Source: Liolophura sinensis (taxonomy: Eukaryota; Mollusca; Polyplacophora; Chitonida; Chitonidae). From it: a stretch of DNA of 64,000 nt. The stretch lies in assembly GCF_032854445.1 (NCBI RefSeq), contig NC_088296.1, forward strand, positions 26,595,448-26,659,447, written 5' to 3'. A program made the translations under genes and the position numbers. Below are positions 35,717 to 47,240 of the stretch, piece after piece. The first letter of the stretch is position 1, and each line of letters begins with the position of its first letter. The notes under the pieces were generated by a model. The model was not told the origin of the DNA and ran no database searches. It saw nothing but the letters and a program-made list of their open reading frames with translations.

Positions 35717-38700
35717 GTGAGTTTTCATTCCAAAGGACATGGAAGATTAGCTTGTATAGAGGAGGGAGGCGATAATGGGAATGGGTTTTGTGGGAGGGTG
35801 GTGTAAGGGTGGTGTGAAGGTGGTGTGAGGGTTGTGGCGCACACGATCCTCGCTTAAAGGGGTTTGTAAAAGTTTAGTTTGTCTTTAAAAAGTTTAATTG
35901 TCTGCTATGTTAAGCCAGTAAGTAATTTTGTTTGCTACATGTATGTATGTGTGTCTGCTACAGGTACATGCGTGTATGTTTGCGTGGTATAGGTACATGT
36001 ATGTATGTTGGTATGCTACAGGTACATGTATGTATGTTTGTATGCTACAGGTACATGTATGTATGTTTGTCTGCTACAGGTACATGTATGTATGTTTGTC
36101 TGCTACAGGTACATGTATGTATGCTTGTATTCTACAGGTACATGTATGTACGTTTGTATGTTACAGGTACATGTATGTATGTTTGCCTGGTACAGGTACA
36201 TGTAGGTATGTTTGTCTGCTACAGGTATATGAAGAGTGTTCGGGTACAAGTGCATATGTGTCCTCATCCGCACATAGCATAACCTGACCGTAGTTGTATG
36301 CAGGGCCTGTGTATGGTGTATATGTGACACATTCACCGAGGTGTCCCGCTAGGATACTAGAGTGGATCCTTAATGACAAAGAGAAATAGTGCATCCCGTG
36401 GACCAGTATCTCCATATGTTTAAATGTACGACCCATTACACCTAAATGTACCACCCATTACACTTATATGAACAACCCATTACAGTTATATGGACAACCC
36501 ATAACACTTAAATGGACAACTCATTACACTTAAATGGACAATTCATTACACTTAAATGGACAACCCATTACACTTAAATGTACAACCTATTACACTTACA
36601 TACACAATCTATTTCACTCAAATGTACAACCTATTACACTTAAATGAACAACTTATTACACTTAAATGAACAACCCATTACACTCATATGTGCAATAATA
36701 ACACTGAAATGGACAACTCATTACACTTAAATGTACAATCCATAAAACTTACGTGAACAATCCATTACAATTAAATGTACAATCCATTACTTTAAATGTA
36801 CAGTCAATTACACTTAAAGGACAATCCATTCCACTTAAATGTACAGTCCATTATACTTAACTGTACAATCCATTCCACATAAATCTACAACTCAGCACAC
36901 TTAAATGTATAATCCAGTTCACTTAAATGGTAGAAAATCAGGTTTTTAGATCGGATAGAATCAGTTTCAGTAATCGTTACAGCTACAACAGGCGTGTACC
37001 TCACGCAGAGCTGTATTTGTGTACTTCACCTATAACTGAATTGTGTACTTCACTTATAACTGAATTGTGTACTTCACTTATAACTGAATTGTGTACTTCA
37101 CCTATAACTAAATTGTGTACTTCACTTATAACTGAATTGTGTACTTCACCTATAACTGAATTGTGTACTTCACTTATAACTGAATTGTGTACTTCACCTA
37201 TAACTGAATTGTGTACTTCACTTATAACTAAATTGTGTACTTCACTTATAACTAAATTGTGTACTTCACTTATAACTGAATTGTGTACTTCACCTATAAC
37301 TAAATTGTGTACTTCACTTATAACTAAATTGTGTACTTCACTTATAACTAAATTGTGTACTTCACTTATAACTGAATTATGTACTTCACTTATAACTGAA
37401 TTGTGTACTTCACCTATACCCGAATTGTGTACTTCACTTATAACTGAATTGTGTACTTCACTTATAACTGAATTGTGTACTTCACTTATAACTGAATTGT
37501 GTACTTCACTTATAACTGAATTGTGTACTTCACCTACAACTGAATTGTGTACTTCACTTATAACTGAATTGTGTACTTCACTTATAACTGAATTGTGTAC
37601 TTCACCTATAACTAAATTGTGTACTTCAACTATAACTGAATTGTGTACTTCACTTATAACTGAACTGTGTACTTCACTTATAACTAAATTGTGTACTTCA
37701 CCTATACCCGAATTGTGTACTTCACTTATAACTGAATTGTGTACTTCACTTATAACTGAATTGTGTATTTCACTTATAACTGAATTGTGAACTTCACTTA
37801 TAACTGAATTGTGTAATTCACTTATAACTGAATTGTGTACTTCACCTATACCCGAATTGTGTACTTTAAGTAAGATTGTATTTCTTTAGAAATCTAGAGG
37901 CTTACCTTACAGCATAGGCAATTGTATTTGTGTATTTTACATAGAACAGTATTGGTGTACTTTAGGTAGAGCTGAATTTGTGTATTTTGTTCAGATTTGT
38001 ATGTGCACTTGACGTCGGACACTACTGTACTTATTCTTAACTCTGTGCACTTCAAATAGATTCGCATATATGTACTCCACGTAGAATTCAACTCTCTCAA
38101 CCTGCAATTATTTGATATGCTATTGCAAGGGTCATTCCTGTTAAATAATAAAAATGTATTTTATCGCGAAGCCTATGAATGTTTTTAAAAAGGAATTAAA
38201 TAAGTGCGATAGGAATGAAAAAATACTTACAAACACTGTCATTTACGATAATTCTTTTCTGCGTTTAATGTTGTGTTAAAATGTCTATCGGATGAGCGTT
38301 ATGCTGAGATATATGCTAAATTATTGATCCTGCTAGGTTTAGTTAATTAGCTAGAAAATTCACATTGATAAGCTGGATTTCGAATAACGTCGTCTACATC
38401 TCAGATTTGAACTGACGTGCTTACTTCTGGCTTCTTTACATGCCACGGTTCTTCAACTTTATCGCGTCTTTACAACATGTGTATTTGTGCATTTTCTGAC
38501 TGAGGGCATTATTCTCTACACATTGCTAACATTATACGTTTTGCGAAGCCCTGGACTTGGCCAAACTCACCCAATGTACTTTTGTTTCCAAAATCAAAGT
38601 AGAAAGGTGCATATTTTTTTCATTTCTTTTACTTTACGGCAGCCACCTACGTACTCCGAGTTCTTATATGAGAATCGGGTTTACAATCCGGAAGACTCAC

Positions 38701-41700
38701 CCCCCGGGGATATATCCACACCAGATCCCTGTCCTCACGGGCCGACTATCATCACGCCCGACCCCTCCACCGATGTAAAGTCTATTGTCATAGCCAACCC
38801 AACTCCCAAGAGAAAGAACCGAGCCGGCATACATGTTACCCCCGATGAACAGGTAAAGATTTGCGAGTGCTAGTGCGAGAGCGAGTGCTTGAGGTTTAAC
38901 GTCGTACTTAACTTTTCAGTCACATGAAGACGAAACAGTCCTTAGAATGCATGTAATGCACCTCCTTGTTGCAGAACGGATTTCCACCGCTCTTTTATCT
39001 AGTCATGCTTCACTGAGACGACTTACCGAAGGTAAGTAAGCCACCCCACTCAAGCCATTGCACTGATACGCGTCAACCAGTCGTTGCACTTCCGCATAAT
39101 GCTGTGCGCCATGCCAGGAAGCTACAACTCCCTCTTTTAAGGTTTTAGATGTGACTTGACTCAGGATTGAGCCTGGATCTACCGCCTCCCAAAGGTAATG
39201 GTTTGTATGTATATTCATAACAACTGCAAGTATATAGGGATGCATACGTGTACTTTGGGCCATGCCTTAGATTAAACAAAGCACTACATCTGGTCACCTG
39301 GATGTGTATATCACATGGATATACGTTAAACAAAGGGATTAAACAAGGCGCTAAATCTGGTCAACTGGTATACAGTACATGTGAATAAGCATGAGCCATT
39401 CTGGCAGAGTAGATAAATAAAGATAGATAAAAATAAATAGATAAAAAAAGTAGAGAAAAAATCTGGTCAAATGGATATATAGGCCTACTAGATGTATGAA
39501 GCAAAACTATAAATCTATAAGGTCAAACGGATCCACAGGCAATTTCTGACACACCCAAGTGTCTTCAACAGAAAAAGAGTTGGACATTTAAAGACACCGT
39601 ACATATCCGTATACTAGTAACAGATGATGAAACCTGACAATAAAGGCTGTCAATGTTTTTCTCGACGTCAGAAATGACTTACTAAACCACTACATACAGT
39701 TGACCAGGAATAGCCTACCATGCAGTTTAGCTGAATAGCACCTGTACTGTATGATTCTTTTCCCAAATGCATCATATGAAGTAGGGCCTGAGGGTGGCTT
39801 TAGTTTCGACATGTCATTTGTTCGTGTGACGCCTTTCGCCCCAAGGCCCTGTTACAGCTACACCGGCAGTAAATTATATGTAGCCATATTAGATTAAGAT
39901 AAATGTGACGTTAAATGTCACGCTTGACTACTGTTATAATTATAACGGCTAGAAGAAATCGTGTGCTCTATAAGGAGGCCTTACCACATTTGTTAGGCGT
40001 ACAAGAGGACAGAGTCCCAGTAGGTCACTATCCCAGGGCCATTATCCCAGGGGGACATAACCCAGGTAATCAGTACCCCAGTCCAGTGTTTTAACTGTCC
40101 TCCTGGAATTATGATCTACACAAAGATACAAAGATGCACAGTTGGTTTACTTTTATTCTGGTCGTGTGAAGACCAGTATGAAGAGAAAAATCAGCACATA
40201 TTTTGGCGAATATTATCGTCATGATACATCATAAAACAAAGCACTGTTGCAATAAATGTCGAATAATTGTCAATGTTTTTATGTCAGTACAAATTTAAAT
40301 CTGTCCATCGGATATGGTGGGTTACAGTATTTAGTGTTTCAGCAATGGTCCGCGTCCTAGCTCTCAACTAGCTCTCTAGGTGATTATTTTATTATTTTTC
40401 TGGACAACTGACCTACAGAGTGTTGCATGATCGCAGCCAGTGCAACGCCATGCCCATCCTAAATGGAGGGGTGTGCATGTCCTACGTCATGTGAAAATGC
40501 AAGATTCGATGCTTCACATAGATCAAAGACTGTTTAAGAAAAAATCAAAGAAAATATAAACGATGATTTTGAAAAAATATTTTGATTCAAAAGTATAAAA
40601 GTACCCTCATTAAATGTCTGAATATTCCTATATAAATACGTTTAGATTAAATCAAATCAAAAATAAACAGATCTGAAATATTATTTACAAAACTATAAAC
40701 TTGAGCAATATCTCGTTATTATGAAATGTCTAAATATACGTATATAAATACATATAAATACAATTAAATCAGAAATAAACAGTGATTTTAAACAAAATTT
40801 CACTTCCTGGAACTAAGTTTCAGAGTGAAATAAAATAAATTTTTATGTTTTACTAGCCCTCACCAATCATTCAACAAGCAAATAAATAAATCTTAAACGA
40901 ATTTAACGTTTCATTCTCAGCCGCCGTCATATGACGCCTGTGTTGATCCAAACCGAGGTTCTACCGAGTCCACATGTGACGTCATCAGTACAGATAGCCC
41001 CAACAGTGTAGACAACGCCAATGACCAGGTGATATTTATATATTCTTAGAACCATGTTTCTAATAGAACCAGAGCCCATATTTTTCAAGCGCCTTAAGTT
41101 AAAATTGGTCCTTGAAAAGTTGAATATTTGTACACCGATTCTTTACTGCAGAGCAGTGTACAGTCATAACCTGAGCTCCTTGCCTGTTCTGAGTTTGGCT
41201 TTTAAAGCAATTGCAATTTTTGACTTAAGTCTTAGGAAGCTTGATAAATATGATTTTAACTTGCAGTGTTTTCCTGAACTTGTGCCCTGAACTTGAACGG
41301 AAATTTTCAATTTTGTACAAGAAGTGTTCGAAGTATTAACGGGAAAAATTACCAAAGGAAATTGCAATTTTAGCGCCGTCGATTGTTTGAAATGAATGAA
41401 TGATTGTGGTTTTCGTGGCGATGAACTGTGTTGAAACTGAAACATACTGTGACATAAATCTAAGACCGCTTCATGGCTCATATATATTGGCGTAGAGAAA
41501 ATCATGTCTGAGGAGGGTGCGCGTATCGTCTTCGTTCTTCTAACGCTTCGGTTGGTACTTTCAAAGTGACACCTGCGAACACCTGTCCTGTCAAGTATAG
41601 ATATTTAGAAAGAAACACATGATAATATCCAGTGCCCATATAAATGTATGATCACTGATTACTATTTCCTGGAAGATAATGGATAGGTCGCACCCATTGT

Positions 41701-44700
41701 GAAGTTTCAGCAAGACACCTGACCCTCTGGTCTCAAAGCGATCGTAGATTTAGGTCATAATTTTAAATCACTTTAAAATTGATATTTCTAATGTTGGTCA
41801 AAATGTTGCTTGACAACGTAAATTTTGGATATGTTATTGCACAAAAATTTCTGTTAAAAAACGGAAATGAACATACCAAATTTAATGATTAACATTTTGA
41901 CTTAAGTCTAAGATCGCCTGTTGATCCCGGGGGTGAGGTGCACTCCCCTCCTTGTTTTAGTCTCCAGACACTAACAAATAAAGCTGAATTCCAATATTTT
42001 TGTAATAATTGATAATGCTACATAGTCATCAGCTGAAACGAAACGTGTAGGCACATTTACGTCGTACTCTGCCACTGTTTGCTCCCATAATACAATCGCC
42101 ATAGGTGGGCCTTTACAACTTATCGAGTTGAAATGAAAACATGTAAGTACTAATTTTAATCCAATGTGTTTCCATGCTGACGTTTTGGAATTGGACGAAT
42201 AAATATTGTAGTGAAACAGTTGTTTTGACGTATGAGGTGACAGAATCTGTTTGTTTATTTACCATCTTACAATGTTATTGCCCAGGGAGAGTTTCCTCCC
42301 CGTGTCCAGACTGCAGAACGGACAGATGAAATGAACGGATGTGAGGAGAATGATGACGACGAGAACGGCGACGAGAATGAGGAGGGTAGCGAGGCTGACA
42401 GCGACGAGGAAAGCCTCAGCGACAGTGGCGAAGAGAGTGGAAGCGACGTCGACGACATACAAAGTGTGGATAGTACAGACGTGAGTATACACATACATCT
42501 ACATGTTGTTCTAAAAACTGCAGAATGTTAAAATCAAAGATGCCAGTTTAGATCATTTGTAAATTTGACACGAAAATTGGAACGTCAGATCTCGATGTGA
42601 ATATGAAAGGCAGGGTTTATTATGCGTAAACCCAATTCATGTCATCGGGGTTTATCATGCGCAAACCCAACTCATGTCCTCGTATATAGGGTACGTTCGG
42701 CTTCCATGCAAGGTTTTACTATTCCGTCCATTTATGCAAATTTTCACCAATAAGACGTCAGAGGAAGAATATTTACAATCTGTTCATGGACATTTATCAG
42801 CGAATTTATTTTAAATCTTCCACACTGGAATTTCATAGTAAATTTAAAAGCACATAAAATAATGGCAACTTCACTGTGTATTAAAATTGTGCGGGCTGCA
42901 TTCACAATCTGGTTCACTATCGACATAACATATTTTCTTGAAATCGACAAGCTTCACAAGGTTTTAAAAGTATGGCGTGTTTGTAATGGTACATCTAGTG
43001 AATGGGTGGCCGAGGGAGATAGCGCGCCAGCACGGCGCAATGGCCCAGGAGCCTCCCACAAATGCGATCGCTATAAGTTCAAGTCCAGTTCATCCTGGCT
43101 TTCTTTCCAGCCGTACGTGGAAAGGTCTCTCCACAACCTGTGCATTGTCGTGGGTTTCTCCCGGGCTGTCCCGGTTTCCTTCCACCACAACGCTGTCCGA
43201 ATTCGTATAAGTCAAATATTCTTGAGTACACCAATCAAATACCGGTAAATAAATAAGTCTACAGAATGGTGTACGGGAGGAGTATGAGGTGAGTAAACGT
43301 TAAATCAGTGAGGGGAGTGAGCGTAAAATCAATGAGGGGAGTGAGAGTAAAATAAATGAGGGGAGTGAGCGTAGAATCAATGAGGAGACAGATGGTTAAA
43401 ACGCCGGATCACTGCGCCTATCAGACACCCGACCACGGAGATCGCGAGTTCAAATGCAGCCGCCGTCGTTTCGGCTGTGGTTTTGAAGCGAATGTCGATG
43501 GTTTTCTCCTGGCACTCCGTTTTCCTCCACCCATAAGCCAGACCACCGCCACATGTATAAGTGAACAATTTTTGTCAAACATCAACAAAATAAATAAATG
43601 CAAACTATTTCCAGTCTGACTTACAGGGATGGTGGATCTGCGGTGTCTGTTCTCGGTGAAAATCTTGGACTATTCGGAAATATGGAGCACGTGCTCGACG
43701 GGGATAACTTACAGAAATCTGCGGCCCGTGGGAAAGGATCTGAATCTCAAGCAACGTCACGTGTTCAAAAGAGACCGATATTAAAGGCACAGGATCACGA
43801 TGTCTTCTGTGCACCTAAGTATATATCAGTGTGCTATTGTTTAGGTCATTGACCCCGACCTGCAGACCTGGGAATATGTCACTGTTCTGTTGTTCAGGCT
43901 ATTGGCCCAGTCCTGCACACCTGGGGATATGTCACTGTTCTGTTGTTCATGTTATTGACCCTTGGGTGCACACCTGGGGTATGTCACTGTTCTTTTGTTC
44001 AGGCTATTTACCCTAGGATGCAGACCTGGGGATATGTTACTGTTCTGTTGTTCAGGCTATTGGCCCGGTCCTGCACACCTGGGGATATGTCACTCTTCTG
44101 TTGTTCAGGCTATTGGCCCAGTCCTGCACACCTGGGGATATGTCACTGTTCTGTTGTTCATGTTATTGACCCTTGGGTGCACACCTGGGGATATGTCACT
44201 GTTCTTTTGCTCAGGCTGTTGACCCTAGGATGCAGACCTGGGGATATGTTACTGTTCTGTTGTTCAGGCTATTGGCCCGGTCCTGCACACCTGGGGATAT
44301 GTCACTCTTCTGTTGTTCAGGCTATTGGCCCGGTCCTGCACACCTGGGGATATGTCACTGTTCTGTTGTTCATGTTATTGACCCTGGGGTGCACACCTGG
44401 GATATGTCACTGTTCTTTTGTTCAGGCTATTGACCCTAGGATGCAGACCTGGGGATATGTTACTGTTCTGTTGTTCAGGCCAGTGACCCGGACCTGCAGA
44501 CCTGGGGATATATCAGTGTTCTATTGTTCAGGTTGCAGACCCTGGAATGCAGACCTGGGGATATGTCACTCCTTTGTTGTTCAGGTTACAGACTCTGGGA
44601 TGCAGACCTGGGGATTTATCACGGTCCTGTTGGTCAGGTTACAGACCTTGGGATGCAGACCTGGAGATACATCAGTGTTCTATTGTTGAGGTCACAGACC

Positions 44701-45954
44701 TGGGGATATGTCACTGTTCTGTTGTTCAGGCTATTGACCCTAGGATGAAGACCTGGGGATATATCAGTGTTCTATTGTTCAGGCTACAGACCCTGGGATG
44801 CAGACCTGGGGATGTCACTGTTCTGATGTTCAGGCTATTGACCCTAGAATACAGACCTGGGGATATATCAGTGTTCTGTTGTTCATCTTATTGACCCTGA
44901 CCTGCAGATCTGAGATATATCAGTGTTCTATTGTTCAGGTTGCAGACCTGGGATATATCACGGTCCTGTTGTTTAGGTTGTAGACCCTGGGATGCAGACC
45001 TGGAGATATATCCGTGTTCTGTTGTTTAGGTTACAGACCCTGGGATGCAGACCTGGGGATATGTCACTGCTCTGATGTTCAGGTTACAGACCCTGGGATG
45101 CAGACATGGGGATATTTCACTGCTCTGATGTTCAAGTTACAGACCCTGGGATGCAGACCTGGAGATATATCAATGTTCTATTGTTCAGGTTACAGACCCT
45201 GGGATGCAGACCTGGAGATATATCAGTGTTCTGTTGTTCAGGTTACAGACCCTGGGATGCAGACCTGGGGATTTATGACGGTTCTGTTGTTCAGCTTTGT
45301 TGACCTAGGATGCAGACAGTTGTAGTGATGATATACAATTCCTGGAGATACGTTAACAGTCATTTGTAAATGAGTCAAAGAGCATAAACTATAGAGTATG
45401 GAAGCCGAATGCGGCCATGAGAGACATGGCCGCATCCGGCTTCCATAGTAGAGAGAATGGTGTGCTTTGCAAACATTATGAACAGTTTAGGTCTGCCGAT
45501 AATTTCTCTGGAGAGAAGTCAATCAGATGTTTACGGAAGGTGAATGAATGGCGAGCTTTGGTGCAGGACTGACAATCATTCCCGCCATGTAATTATTACT
45601 TATTAGCTGGGATCTGCTAGAGAGATTAGTTAGCAAACTGCTTTATAACAGCGACATACAACGTGCATGAAGTAGCCCTCTTACAACTCTCATCCAATCA
45701 GTGGAATCTAAATTATAGAGATTAAAATTATGCATTAGAAAAAGCATTTTTCTTTGTGAAATATGGACGTCCCAGAACATTAATGTATACATTCGGGATA
45801 TTATACATTTAGTAGCCAGTATGACTGATCTTACAGACAGCCGGATATAGGCGGCGGGCTAAAGGAAACGGACTATAGCATGGTACACGATTTGAATAAT
45901 GATTTCACTCATTCGCCAATACCATTCCTTGCGTCTTTCAAACATCATTGCTGA
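35696..45954 (+). CDS. PPxY-containing acidic protein, unrecognised, 5 exons
   Basis: Predicted CDS: 35696-35716, 38643-38852, 40921-41028, 42286-42480, 45841-45954 (648 nt, 215 aa). All introns are GT-AG and all junctions phase 0. I do not recognise the family. Visible features are an N-terminus MMADTTP joined to PPTY (residues 8-11), a second PPSY motif at the start of exon 3 (78-81), a basic PKRKNR cluster (62-67), and a long D/E/S-rich acidic stretch (about 132-170). PPxY motifs typically bind WW domains such as those of Nedd4-type ubiquitin ligases; the acidic Ser-rich tail resembles casein kinase 2 substrates. No signal peptide or membrane helix is seen. Exons 2-4 are well supported by coding character and splice sites; exon 1 (seven codons) and exon 5 (terminal) are weaker. 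A cytosolic or nuclear adaptor is possible but is inference. Confidence 0.6.
35925..36240. repeat. 28-bp minisatellite
   Basis: About 11 units of TGCTACAGGTACATGTATGT-ATGTTTGT. Contains CTACAG|GTACAT, resembling both an acceptor and a donor on the gene strand. In intron 1 of the PPxY gene. Confidence 0.93.
36420..36925. repeat. ~22-bp minisatellite, degenerate
   Basis: About 22 units of ACACTTAAATGTACAACCCATT with many substitutions. PPxY gene intron 1. Confidence 0.9.
37020..37865. repeat. 24-bp minisatellite
   Basis: About 35 units of GAATTGTGTACTTCACTTAT-AACT (variants CCTATAAC, CTATACCC). PPxY gene intron 1. An 8-aa repeat frame through it is spurious. Confidence 0.96.
38550..38615 (+). 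repeat. Dispersed repeat family 3, fragment
   Basis: TACTTTTGTTTCCAAAATCA-AAGTAGAAAGGTGCAT resembles the middle of the 10365 and 53655 copies. It sits directly before the acceptor of PPxY exon 2. Confidence 0.4.
38643..38852 (+). CDS. PPxY gene exon 2
   Basis: 70 codons with no stop, PPTYSEFLYENRVYNPEDSPP through HVTPDEQ. The polypyrimidine tract and acceptor end TTTACGGCAG|CCA; the donor is CAG|GTAAAG. Rich in P, T, S and D, probably disordered, with a PPxY motif and a basic KRKNR cluster. Confidence 0.72.
39000..39220 (-). mobile_element. SINE family 2 copy, reversed
   Basis: On the minus strand CTCAATCCTGAGTCAAGTC, GCTTCCTGGCATGGCGCAC, CAACGACTGGTTG, GTGGGGTGG and TTCGGTAAG, related to the middle of the 46745 copy (AAGACTGGTTGGCCCAGTG, GACTGGGTGGGGTGTCATG). 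The 86-codon minus frame here is not a gene. Confidence 0.5.
39221..40920. other. PPxY intron 2 unique sequence
   Basis: AT-rich, no array beyond short A-rich (GATA)-like runs at about 39410-39460 and a CCCAGGG-rich micro-repeat at about 40020-40080. Nothing coding recognised. Confidence 0.4.
40921..41028 (+). CDS. PPxY gene exon 3
   Basis: 36 codons, PPSYDACVDPNRGSTEST through DNANDQ. The acceptor is TTTCATTCTCAG|CCG and the donor CAG|GTGATA, phase 0. It starts with a second PPxY motif, so exons 2 and 3 may be ancient duplicates of one module. Confidence 0.7.
41029..42285. other. PPxY intron 3 unique sequence
   Basis: No arrays or mobile elements recognised; short ORFs lack splice or family support. 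Confidence 0.4.
42286..42480 (+). CDS. PPxY gene exon 4 (acidic)
   Basis: 65 codons, GEFPPRVQTAERTDEMNG followed by a dense D/E/S/G/N acidic tract ending QSVDSTD. The acceptor is TTGCCCAG|GGA and the donor GAC|GTGAGT, phase 0. Confidence 0.7.
43008..43256 (+). mobile_element. SINE family 1 copy
   Basis: Head GGGTGGCCGAGGGAGATAGC, CAGCACGGCGCAATGGCCCA, AGTTCAAGTCCAG, GCCGTACGTGGAAAGGTCT, GTCGTGGGTTTCTCCCGGGC, AAATATTCTTGAGTACACC and an AATAAATAAG tail. In PPxY intron 4, same strand. Confidence 0.88.
43280..43382. repeat. 24-bp short tandem repeat
   Basis: About four units of AATCAATGAGGGGAGTGAGC-GTAA. Confidence 0.85.
43385..43600 (+). mobile_element. Divergent SINE-like element
   Basis: Begins ATGGTTAAAACGCCGG, B-box-like GCGAGTTCAAATGC, and ends in TAAGTGAACAATTTTTGTCA and AATAAATAAAT. 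The middle differs from family 1, so it may be a third tRNA-derived family. Confidence 0.5.
43620..43845 (+). other. Possible unassigned exon in PPxY intron 4
   Basis: An open segment follows an acceptor-like GACTTACAG and reads DGGSAVSVLGENLGLFGN to QKRPILKAQDHDVFCAPK. Its phase does not match exon 4 (in the required phase it stops after ten codons). It runs into the following array. Coding status is uncertain. Confidence 0.25.
43846..45312 (+). repeat. ~56-59-bp minisatellite with acceptor-like core
   Basis: About 26 units of GCTATTGACCCTGGGATGCA, GACCTGGGGATATGTCACTG, TTCTGTTGTTCAG. Every unit carries a T-rich tract plus CAG|G on the strand of the PPxY gene, resembling a 3' splice site. 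Lies in its intron 4. Long frames are spurious. Confidence 0.93.
45397..45447. other. 23-bp inverted repeat with 5-nt loop
   Basis: Left arm TATGGAAGCCGAATGCGGCC-ATG, loop AGAGA, right arm CATGGCCGCATCCGGCTTCC-ATA: one mismatch in 23. In PPxY intron 4. Could be a young palindrome or the stem of a small RNA. Confidence 0.9.
45841..45954 (+). CDS. PPxY gene exon 5 (candidate terminal exon)
   Basis: Open in the phase required by exon 4: PDIGGGLKETDYSMVHDLN... to HHC then TGA, 37 codons. The acceptor is CTTACAGACAG|CCG. Using the upstream AG (CTTACAG) instead would shift the phase and stop after 13 codons. Plausible but unsupported by homology; the true 3' end could lie elsewhere. Confidence 0.45.
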   Translation, partial: PDIGGGLKETDYSMVHDLNNDFTHSPIPFLASFKHHC

Positions 45955-46017
45955 CTGTTCTAATTTCGTATCTCTAGGGCCGATCTACTTTCTTGATTCT
46001 TCGGTAGTTTCTGTTAA

Positions 46018-46268
46018 ACGGCGTTTTGGAAATTGACCTTGCGATTGTTGACGGCTGGTACACGAATGTGTTTTGGGAATTGACCTTGCGATTGTTGACG
46101 GCTGGTACACGAATGTGTTTTGGAAATTGACCTTGCGATTATTGACGGCTGGTACACGAATGTGTTTTGGGAATTGACCTTGCGATTGTTGACGGCTGGT
46201 ACACGAATGTGTTTTGGGAATTGACCTTGCGATTGTTGACGGCTGGCACACGAATGTGTTTTGACGCA
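46018..46268. repeat. 47-bp minisatellite
   Basis: Five units of GACCTTGCGATTGTTGACGG, CTGGTACACGAATGTGTTTT, GGGAATT; nearly identical. Confidence 0.95.
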
Positions 46269-46507
46269 TAGATTCATATGGGCAAAACACCAACGGTTCA
46301 GAATGATTGATTAAGTAAGTGTATAATTGTTGACGTGGTTTTCCAGATGACAACAGTCCACATCACTGGACAATGCCACTGCATGCCACCCATAGCGCAT
46401 TGGTGGATATCTAAATAGATGAATCAGCTGGTTAGCGTTAGGCTGGAATACAATCATGTGACAGTGCGGGCACAAAAACATATGGGCGTGCAGCTAAAGC
46501 CTCGGCT

Positions 46508-46605
46508 GATTTTATTTTTATATTTATTTGTTGCTTAACGCCATATTCAAGAATTTTTCACTTAGACTGGCGTAAACAGCCGACATTTGGAAAGTTACTG
46601 TCCAG
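46508..46605 (-). mobile_element. SINE family 1, 3' fragment, reversed
   Basis: ATATTTATTTG...TTAACGCCATATTCAAGAAT-TTTTCACTTA is the reverse of the family 1 tail. Followed by a short 2-3x AAAGTTACTGT.CAGCTGTAATCGC repeat (46600-46685). Confidence 0.65.
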
Positions 46606-46744
46606 CTGTAATCGCGAATATTTGTACAGTTACTGTCCAGCTGTAATCGCGAACATTTGGAAAGTTACTGTACAGCTGTAATCGCAAAATTGCGTTTATA
46701 GTTTGCACATTTCTCGTAAATAAACTTTCTATCCACGTAGAAGT

Positions 46745-46985
46745 CGAGAGACCTGGCATCACACCTGGGTCGCATCATACCAAAGACTCTTGGAGCTCAG
46801 CACTGAGAGGTTAGATCAAGGAATCAAGACTGGTTGGCCCAGTGTGAGCATAATGTGACTGGGTGGGGTGTCATGTCTGGTGTTTTCGGCATGATACCTC
46901 GGTGGTAGCAGCACTTTGGCGACATGGACTCGCCCTGTCACAGGACGACACTATATATGTGCAAACGCCTAATAACTCCTCGTTG
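46745..46985 (+). mobile_element. SINE family 2 copy
   Basis: GGGTCGCATCATACCAAAGA, GACTGGGTGGGGTGTCATGT-CTGGTGTTTTCGGCATGATAC and GACATGGACTCGCC, parallel to 25890-26200. It abuts a family 1 SINE, giving a composite. Confidence 0.7.
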
Positions 46986-46991
46986 TCATAT

Positions 46992-47240
46992 GCTCAGTCA
47001 GTTAGCGCGCTAGCTCGGCGTAATGACCCAGAAGCCTCTCACCAATGCGGTCGCTGTGAGTTCCAGCCAGCTCATGCTGGCTTCCTCCCCGTACGTGGGA
47101 AGGTCTTTCAGCAACCTGCGTATGGTCGTGGGTTTCCCCCGGGCTCTGCCCGGTTTCCTCCTACCATAATGCTGGCCGCCGTCGTATAAGTGAAATATTC
47201 TTAAGTACGGCCTAAAACACCCCTCAAATAAATAAAAAAA
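46992..47240 (+). mobile_element. SINE family 1, full-length reference copy
   Basis: Head CTCAGTCAGTTAGCGCGCTA, TCACCAATGCGGTCGCTGTG, AGCTCATGCTGGCTTCCTCC, GTCGTGGGTTTCCCCCGGGC, CTACCATAATGCTGGCCGCC, AAATATTCTTAAGTACGG and an AAATAAATAAAA tail. Best-preserved body in the window. Confidence 0.9.

Noticed and set aside
36927-37790. 287-codon frame with an 8-aa repeat
   Set aside because: 24-bp intronic array.
39003-39263. 86-codon minus-strand ORF
   Set aside because: It coincides with a reversed SINE family 2 copy.
42862-43248. 128-codon ORF
   Set aside because: Mostly a SINE family 1 copy (43008-43256).
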